A stretch of DNA of 64,000 nucleotides from Gerris lacustris (taxonomy: Eukaryota > Arthropoda > Insecta > Hemiptera > Gerridae): the NCBI GenBank assembly GCA_951217055.1, contig OX578286.1:3636033-3700032 (forward strand). Direction: 5' to 3'. Within the stretch, counting starts at the first letter, position 1. Every line of letters starts with the position of its first letter. A program made the position numbers and the translations under genes. Shown piece by piece: positions 63,634-64,000 of the stretch. The notes below the pieces were generated by a model. The model was not told the origin of the DNA and made no database searches. It saw only the letters and a program-made list of their open reading frames with translations.

Positions 63634-64000
63634 ATGAATTGAAATCCATGTTTAGAAAACTTATAACAACTTTGTTTACAAGAGGAAGGGGGACAGATAA
63701 AAAATGCAGCCGGCACTGGGAATCGAAGCCTGTCAGTATTTCCATCCTCTTTATTGATTATTTGATTATTTAATTATACTTTTGTTTTCGAGATCACCGA
63801 AGGTAACGGAACCCATAGTCATAATTTTGAACGATTTTTTTTTTTTATATCTCTAAATTCAAAAATTCCCCGACTAAAAACTACTCATTAGATTTTAATA
63901 AAATTCCCGCCCTTAATGACAAATTTTGACTCAATTTTTAAATTTTCAATCGCGGACGCCATAAGAGCTCAAAGTCAATTTTTTTACAATAAATCAAATT
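63634..64000. other. Right flank of the giant element
   Basis: No gene. 63680-63730 holds a tRNA T-arm-like motif on the minus strand (GCTTCGATTCCC). 63785-63825 (GATCACCGAAGGTAACGGAA) is a fragment of repeat C. An AT-rich remainder follows. Confidence 0.45.

Overview
The window is eukaryotic and almost certainly from an arthropod, most likely an insect. It is AT-rich, contains no recognisable host gene, and is packed with metazoan-type transposable elements: a PHD-finger/EN-RT LINE, a Ty1/copia element, a BEL/Pao element, tRNA-derived SINEs, a hAT-type MITE and many short inverted-repeat elements. The BEL/Pao element points to a metazoan. The species cannot be read from the sequence.

Layout. 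Bases 1-3724 (minus) hold a two-ORF LINE. Its ORF2 (endonuclease plus reverse transcriptase) runs open for 830 codons to the window edge. Bases 4270-8719 (minus) are a complete copia element with identical 160-bp LTRs, a 5-bp TSD and an intact 1284-aa polyprotein. Bases 8720-41183 carry no gene that I can support. They are a mosaic of dispersed repeats, here labelled A to I: hairpin-capped families A and B, often nested in each other; TIR/foldback elements C, D, F and others; a tail-type repeat E; and SINEs. There is also a 105-bp array in which each unit carries a TATA-like box, an AT array, a 5S-rRNA-like relic and a 480-bp palindrome.

Bases 41190-63627 are the most unusual part: one 22.4-kb element flanked by a perfect 6-bp duplication (TATAAC), beginning AGTAGAG and ending CTCTACT. 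It is essentially one giant inverted repeat. Each arm carries the same single gene, a protein of about 785 aa (51175-53532 plus; 57776-60133 minus). The protein has a D-L-D-I-T-x-D, YNK and RLE motif order that recalls rolling-circle replication-initiation factors. The two copies differ at one residue. Around the intact gene are scrambled relics of the same gene, a 93-bp minisatellite, a GC-rich hairpin and a rearranged centre. A BEL/Pao retrotransposon (43528-50012) has inserted into the left arm only, so the right arm preserves its empty site. A hAT-type MITE (55309-55801) has inserted near the centre. Without these two, the element is about 15.5 kb. Its 6-bp duplication and AG...CT ends resemble Polintons/Mavericks, but none of their hallmark genes is present. 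I consider this a candidate undescribed class of giant palindromic mobile element.

Functional links: LINE, copia and BEL/Pao each appear able to encode their own mobilisation. The SINEs, MITEs and hairpin elements are non-autonomous. The palindromic element appears to encode only its Rep-like protein, which would then be the candidate for its own replication or mobilisation.
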